The notes beneath the pieces were generated by a model. The model ran no database searches, had not been told where the DNA came from, and was given only the letters and a program-made list of their open reading frames with translations. Position numbers and translations under genes: made by a program. From assembly GCA_965221075.1 (NCBI GenBank), contig OZ244865.1, positions 1,922,001 to 1,986,000 of the forward strand: a stretch of 64,000 bases of DNA. Reading direction: 5' to 3'. Positions 59,801 to 64,000 of this stretch are shown here, in pieces. Source of the DNA: UBA2970 sp965221075 (GTDB lineage Bacteria; Verrucomicrobiota; Verrucomicrobiia; Limisphaerales; AAA164-E04). Positions within the stretch are counted from its first letter, which is position 1. The number at the start of each line of letters is the position of its first letter.

Positions 59801-61237
59801 ATGGACCAGGACCATTCGCTGATCGCGGCAAGGCGCCGGAAGCTCGCCGATCTCCGCGAGAAGGGCGCCGATCCCTTCTCCAGCCGCTTCGAGCCCACCG
59901 CCACCTGCCGGCAGGCCCGGGAGGGAACGGAAGAGGGCCAGGAAGTGGCGGTGGCCGGCCGAGTGGCCTCCCACCGCCCCATGGGGAAGAGCCAGTTCCT
60001 GAACCTGAAGGATCGCGACGGATCGGTCCAGATCTACGCCCGCAGGGAGGAGCTGGGCGAGGAAGCGTTCGCCCGGCTGCTCCAGACGGACCTGGGGGAC
60101 TTCCTCGGAGTGCGCGGCCGCCGCTTCCTGACCCGGACCGGGGAGCCCTCGGTCCGGGCCGAGTCAGCCATCCTCCTGGCCAAGGCGCTGCGCCCCCCGC
60201 CCGAGAAGTGGCACGGGCTGGAGAACACCGAGATCCGCTACCGGCAGCGCTACCTGGACCTGATGGCCAACGATCCGGTCCGGGAGGTGTTCCTCAAGCG
60301 CAGCCGGATTGTCCGGGGGATACGCGACTTCCTCCACGCCCGGGACTTCGTGGAGGTCGAGACGCCGATGATGCAGGCGACCCCGGGAGGGGCCGCGGCG
60401 CAGCCCTTCACGACCCGCTTCAACGCCCTGGGCCGCGACTTCCATCTGCGCATCGCGCTGGAGCTGTACCTCAAGCGGCTGCTGGTGGGAGGGATGGACC
60501 GGGTCTTCGAGCTGGGCCGCAGCTTCCGCAACGAGGGCATCTCGAGCCGCCACAGTCCCGAGTTCACCATGCTGGAGCTATACCAGGCCTACGGGGACTA
60601 CCGGACCATGATGGACCTGATCCGGGACATGATCCGGCAGGTGGCCCAGGACGTCCTGGGCACCCTCCGGATCGAGCATCCGCAGGGCGCCATCGACCTG
60701 GGGGGCGAGTGGCGCGAGGCGACCTGGCGGGATCTGGTCCGCCAGAAGGCGGGCGACGACTGGTTCCGGCTGGAGCCGTCGCAGCGCCGCCGGAAGGCCC
60801 TCTCCCTGGGGCTGGATGTCGAGGAGGCCCGGGAGGACTTCGAGGTCTCCTCCGAGGTGTTCGAGAAGCTGGTGGAGCCCGGCCTCCACCAGCCCACCTT
60901 CGTCACCCATCTGCCCCAGGAGCTGGTTCCCCTGGCCAAGCTATCCAGGGAGCACCCCGGAACGGTCGAGGTCTTCGAGTTCTGCATGTGCGGCCAGGAG
61001 ATCGCCCCGGCCTACAGCGAGCAGAACGATCCGCTGATCCAGCGCCGGCGTCTGGAGGAGCAGGCAGGAGGGGAGCGGCAGCGCATCGACGAGGACTTCC
61101 TGGTGGCCCTGGAGCACGGCATGCCCCCGGCGGGCGGGATGGGGGTGGGCATCGACCGGCTGTGCATGATCCTCCTGGGGCAGGAGAGCATCCGGGACGT
61201 GATCCTCTTCCCCCAGATGAAGCCCGGATCCGCCTGA
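59801..61237 (+). CDS. lysS: Lysyl-tRNA synthetase, class II
   Basis: A 478-residue enzyme charging tRNA-Lys. An OB anticodon-binding domain (VAVAGRVASHRPMGKSQFLN) opens it. Motif 2 lies in VFELGRSFRNEGISSRHSPEF, and motif 3 in GMGVGIDRLCMIL near 446. The Lys-site segment reads QEIAPAYSEQNDP, with A-P in place of the common A-N. Length is a little short of E. coli (505). It is 36 bp downstream of tRNA-Val and 77 bp before the Tat-propeller gene. Confidence 0.95.
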   Translation: MDQDHSLIAARRRKLADLREKGADPFSSRFEPTATCRQAREGTEEGQEVAVAGRVASHRPMGKSQFLNLKDRDGSVQIYARREELGEEAFARLLQTDLGDFLGVRGRRFLTRTGEPSVRAESAILLAKALRPPPEKWHGLENTEIRYRQRYLDLMANDPVREVFLKRSRIVRGIRDFLHARDFVEVETPMMQATPGGAAAQPFTTRFNALGRDFHLRIALELYLKRLLVGGMDRVFELGRSFRNEGISSRHSPEFTMLELYQAYGDYRTMMDLIRDMIRQVAQDVLGTLRIEHPQGAIDLGGEWREATWRDLVRQKAGDDWFRLEPSQRRRKALSLGLDVEEAREDFEVSSEVFEKLVEPGLHQPTFVTHLPQELVPLAKLSREHPGTVEVFEFCMCGQEIAPAYSEQNDPLIQRRRLEEQAGGERQRIDEDFLVALEHGMPPAGGMGVGIDRLCMILLGQESIRDVILFPQMKPGSA

Positions 61238-61314
61238 AGGGCGCCTCCTTCCACAGGCTCGGCCCGTTCCTCCTTGCCGCCCCGCCGCCGCGGGGATATG
61301 CCTGCCCTCTTCCC

Positions 61315-62403
61315 ATGGACGACTCAATCGACCGCAGAGCCTTCCTGCGCCGCTCCCTGGGGGGCGTCCTGGCGGCCGGGACGGCTCCCCTGATCCTGGG
61401 AGCCTCCGACAAGGCGGGGACCCGGAGGGCGCGGGTCGGCCAGGGCGAGCACCTCTACGAGTGCGACCACCAGTGGGGCAGCCGGCACCTTCCCCAGGGA
61501 CACCGGTACGGAGGCGCCTCGCACGGGGTGGCCCTGGACTCGCAGTCCCGGCTCCACGTGACCCACCACGGGAGCCCCGGATCGATCTTCGTGCTGGATC
61601 CCGAGGGCCGCTTCGTCCGCTCCCTTTCCCCCGGCCACACCGCCAGGGGGGAATCCGGAGAAGGCAGGGGCCACGGCATCGACATCCGCCGGGAGGACGG
61701 GACTGAGTACCTCTACCTCTCCCCCGACGATCCCTCCCTCCCCTTCACCAAGGCGACCCTGGAAGGCGAGGTGGTCTGGGAGATGGGACGCGATGCCCTT
61801 TCGGAGCTCTGCTCCGTCTACGAGGATCCCGGCGCCCGGTACCGACCCACCAACGCCAGCTTCCGCCCCGATGGAGGCTACTACCTGGGCGACGGCTACG
61901 GCAGCCACCACCTCTTCGAGTTCGACCGCAAGGACCGGCTGGTCCGGGTCCTCGGGGGACCCGGCGAGGAGGAGGGCCGCTTCCGAACTCCCCATGGCCA
62001 ATGGCTGGACGACCGGAACGGATCCCCCGAGCTGGTGGTCGCCGACAGGGCCAACAAGCGACTGCAGTGGTTCGGCATGGACGGGGAGCACCTGCGCACC
62101 CTGGGAGGATTCCTCTTTCCCGCAGACATCGACACCCACGGGGATCTGATGCTGGTCCCCGACCTGCACGCCCGCATCACCCTGCTGGGAAGGGACAACC
62201 GGATCCTCGCCCAGCTGGGAGACGATCCCCAGTGGCGCTCCCAGGCGCTCGCCGACGGCTTCCGGATGCGCTCCCAGCCGGCCCGGTGGCGCGAGGGGCG
62301 GTTCGTCCACCCCCACGACGCCTGCTTCGACGAGGACGGCAACATCTTCGTCGCCGAATGGGTAGCGGGGGGACGCGTCACCAAGCTGAGGAAGATTACG
62401 TGA
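61315..62403 (+). CDS. Tat-exported NHL/PAL-like beta-propeller protein
   Basis: A 362-residue exported protein. The ATG at 61315 starts MDDSIDRRAFLRRSLGGVLA, a twin-arginine signal. The rest is a six-bladed propeller with NHL-type strands such as HGVALDSQSRLHVTHHG, SIFVLDPEGRFVRSL, HGQWLDDRNGSPELVVADRA and HDACFDEDGNIFVAEW. The closest named family is peptidyl-alpha-hydroxyglycine alpha-amidating lyase (PAL), but lyase activity here is not certain; several PAL-fold proteins have other or no known activity. The stop overlaps the sulfatase GTG start (GTGA), so they are co-translated. Confidence 0.82.
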   Translation: MDDSIDRRAFLRRSLGGVLAAGTAPLILGASDKAGTRRARVGQGEHLYECDHQWGSRHLPQGHRYGGASHGVALDSQSRLHVTHHGSPGSIFVLDPEGRFVRSLSPGHTARGESGEGRGHGIDIRREDGTEYLYLSPDDPSLPFTKATLEGEVVWEMGRDALSELCSVYEDPGARYRPTNASFRPDGGYYLGDGYGSHHLFEFDRKDRLVRVLGGPGEEEGRFRTPHGQWLDDRNGSPELVVADRANKRLQWFGMDGEHLRTLGGFLFPADIDTHGDLMLVPDLHARITLLGRDNRILAQLGDDPQWRSQALADGFRMRSQPARWREGRFVHPHDACFDEDGNIFVAEWVAGGRVTKLRKIT

Positions 62404-63818
62404 AGCCCTCCCTGCTGCTCCCCGTCCTGCTCTCCTTCCTGGCCGGGGTCCTGGGCGCAGAGAACCGGCCCAACATCGTCCTCTGCATGGCCGACGACCA
62501 CGGATGGGCCGACGCGGGCTACCAGGGACACGCCTTCGTCAGGACGCCGCACCTGGACGCGATGGCGAGGGACGGCCTGCGCTTCGACCGCTGGTACGCC
62601 GCATCGCCGGTCTGCAGCCCCACCCGAGCCAGCTGCCTTACCGGACGCCATCCCTCCCGCATCGGGATCCCCTCGGCCAATTCCGGGCACCTCAGGTCCC
62701 AGGAGATCACCCTGGCAGAAGTCCTGCGCCGGGAGGGGTACGCCACCGGGCACTTCGGGAAGTGGCATCTCGGAACCCTGACCCGGGACGAGCCGGACGC
62801 CAACCGGGGCGGCCAGGAGAAGAACAGGCCGCACTACTCGCCGCCCTGGGACAACGGCTTCGAGCGATGCTTCTCGACCGAGTCCAAGGTGCCCACCTTC
62901 GACCCAATGCTCAATCCGCCCGGGGTGGCCCGGGAGGCGAAGCGGGGAGTGCCCGAGGGAGGCTACTTCGGCACCGCCTACTGGACCGGACCGGGGCGGA
63001 AGGTCCCCTGGGAGCGCCTCCGGGGCGACGATTCGGCGCTGATCATGGACCAGGCCCTGGACTTCGTCGAGGAAGCCCGCCGCCAGGGACGGCCCTTCCT
63101 CGCGGTGATCTGGTTCCACGCCCCGCACACCCCGGTCCTGGCCGGCGAGGAGCACCGCTCGCTCTATCCCGGCCATCCCCACGGGCTCTACGGCCAGCAC
63201 TACCACGGATGCCTCTCGGCGATGGACCAGCAGGTGGGCCGGCTGCGCGCACGCCTCGACAGCCTGGGCCTGTCGGAAGACTCCATGATCTGGTACTGCT
63301 CCGACAACGGGCCCGAAGGCAGCGAGAGGAACGGAGCCGGAAGCGCCGCACCCTTCCGGGGCCGCAAGCGGAGCCTCCACGAGGGGGGAGTCCGGGTGCC
63401 CGCCCTGCTGGTCTGGCCCCAAGTGGTGCGCCCCGGGAGGCGGACCTCCATGCCCTGCGTGACCAGCGACTACTTTCCCACCGTGCTCGACGCGCTAGGC
63501 CTTCCCCTGCCCGAACGGCCCCTCGACGGAATCAGCCTGATGCCCCTGCTGCGGGGAGAGGCGCAGAAGCGTCCCGGGCCGATCGGATTCCACTTCCGGA
63601 ACATGGCAGCCTACAGCGGGGAGCGGTTCAAGCTGGTGCGAAGCAGCGAGGGCGTGGAGCTGTACGATCTCCTCGCCGATCCCTCGGAGACCACCGGCAT
63701 CTCGGATCGGCTCCCCGGGGTGGCCGAGGACTACCTCGAGGGCCTCGAGGCCTGGATCGAGTCCTGCCGGCGATCCGCCTCGGGGAAGGACTACCCTTCC
63801 CTGCCCGCTCCGAAGTAG
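62400..63818 (+). CDS. Secreted arylsulfatase-type sulfatase
   Basis: A 472-residue type I sulfatase. It starts at GTG 62400, 4-nt overlap with the propeller gene; VKPSLLLPVLLSFLAGVLGA is a signal peptide. The metal pair is in CMADDHGWAD. The formylglycine site is CSPTRASCLTGR with C72, the canonical C-x-P-x-R. GHFGKWHLG near 121, HAPHTPV and CSDNGPEG near 301 fit. It is more canonical than the sulfatase at 28744 (CAASR). Its 3' end overlaps the tail of the next, convergent gene by 28 bp. Confidence 0.92.
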   Translation: MKPSLLLPVLLSFLAGVLGAENRPNIVLCMADDHGWADAGYQGHAFVRTPHLDAMARDGLRFDRWYAASPVCSPTRASCLTGRHPSRIGIPSANSGHLRSQEITLAEVLRREGYATGHFGKWHLGTLTRDEPDANRGGQEKNRPHYSPPWDNGFERCFSTESKVPTFDPMLNPPGVAREAKRGVPEGGYFGTAYWTGPGRKVPWERLRGDDSALIMDQALDFVEEARRQGRPFLAVIWFHAPHTPVLAGEEHRSLYPGHPHGLYGQHYHGCLSAMDQQVGRLRARLDSLGLSEDSMIWYCSDNGPEGSERNGAGSAAPFRGRKRSLHEGGVRVPALLVWPQVVRPGRRTSMPCVTSDYFPTVLDALGLPLPERPLDGISLMPLLRGEAQKRPGPIGFHFRNMAAYSGERFKLVRSSEGVELYDLLADPSETTGISDRLPGVAEDYLEGLEAWIESCRRSASGKDYPSLPAPK

Positions 63819-64000
63819 ATCATCCTGCCGGTGCGGTAGGACTCGTCGGCCGCCGCAACGATGCGCATGGAGTTGAGGGCGTCCTCGTGTTCGGCCGACA
63901 GGTCGAGATCCTTCCGGATGGCATCGAGAAGGTGGAGCTGCTCCCGGCGGCACAGCTCGTCGTGGTCCGGCTCGTCGGCCATGTCGATCCAGTCGTCGGT
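63791..64000 (-). CDS. C-terminal fragment of a Gfo/Idh/MocA-type oxidoreductase, 5' end outside the window
   Basis: The frame is open from base 64000 down to a TAG at 63791-63793, 69 codons. ALNSMRIVAAADESYRTGRM and the following IYF match the end of Gfo/Idh/MocA C-terminal domains, where an NSLRIVLAADES-like segment is typical; the preceding AIRKDLDLSAEHEDA also fits. Such enzymes oxidise sugars or inositols with NAD(P), in keeping with a glycan-degradation setting, and their partner is often a DUF1080 or sulfatase protein. The 28-bp tail-to-tail overlap with the sulfatase gene is real in this sequence. Confidence 0.75.
   Translation of the reverse strand, partial: TDDWIDMADEPDHDELCRREQLHLLDAIRKDLDLSAEHEDALNSMRIVAAADESYRTGRMIYFGAGREG

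Noticed and set aside
57952..62403. A 1483-codon open frame on the plus strand running from inside the EEP-protease region through tRNA-Val and lysS
   Set aside because: Only its last part (from 61315) is a real gene. The rest is antisense to a motif-rich gene, crosses a tRNA and lysS in another frame, and is Gly/Pro/Arg/Leu-rich noise that GC-rich DNA commonly yields.

Overview
The window is GC-rich bacterial chromosome, most likely from Verrucomicrobiota; a related Planctomycetota-Verrucomicrobia-Chlamydiae lineage is the alternative. The case rests on gene content: two DUF1549/DUF1553 (PSD1-type) cytochromes, each beside a Tat-exported DUF1501 protein, two secreted sulfatases, a DUF1080 protein, a CotH-type protein, DUF2934, DUF2203 and a 33-residue AURKAIP1/COX24 ribosomal-type protein. 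Housekeeping genes (lepA, lepB, ffh, murA, prmC, hisG, purN, lysS, rnr, a tRNA-Val) are interleaved with many large exported proteins. No phage, integrase, transposase or CRISPR array was seen.

Layout. 1-800: partial secreted protein of unknown function (minus). 1738-3681: secreted fusion of a thioredoxin-like domain, a haem c site and a copper type II monooxygenase. 3911-7240: DEAD-box helicase and RNase R. 7007-8401: a decayed tandem duplication whose two inner halves are dead copies of the rnr 3' end and the PSD1 5' end. 8047-12092: PSD1 + DUF1501 pair. 12093-14631: AT-richer segment with an orphan OLD-like ATPase-TOPRIM protein. 14632-18504: DUF1080, lepA, lepB. 18720-30616 (minus): NAD-sugar epimerase, CotH protein, propeller-M28-PDZ peptidase, a DPP-IV/double-metallopeptidase fusion, DUF2934, sulfatase, SleB-like hydrolase. 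30765-35627 (plus): M29 aminopeptidase, purN, hisG, AURKAIP1-type protein, TPR lipoprotein-like exporter or scaffold protein, DUF2203. 35632-38240 (minus): small anchored protein, murA, prmC. 38313-39686: TrkA-like RCK protein. 40050-46190: three tandem ~2.05-kb units, each one ABC-2-type permease plus a conserved upstream block, with no ATPase gene. 46645-49364 (minus): GlcD-type oxidase and ffh. 49413-50539: SDR and P-II. 50544-56058 (minus): second PSD1 + DUF1501 module with an SGNH hydrolase. 56169-59592: alpha/beta hydrolase, permuted pseudoprotease, and an EEP-trypsin-PDZ fusion. 59690-64000: tRNA-Val, lysS, Tat-exported propeller, sulfatase, partial Gfo/Idh/MocA oxidoreductase.

The accessory content fits an aerobic degrader of sulfated polysaccharides and protein: sulfatases, DUF1080, Gfo/Idh/MocA, SGNH and PSD1/DUF1501 modules for glycans, and several exported peptidases for protein. 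This lifestyle is inferred from families, not shown directly. The most unusual items are the three-active-site peptidase at 24567-28259, the nuclease-like/protease fusion at 57901-59592 with its coupled pseudoprotease, the ATPase-less permease triplet, and the rnr/PSD1 duplication fossil.
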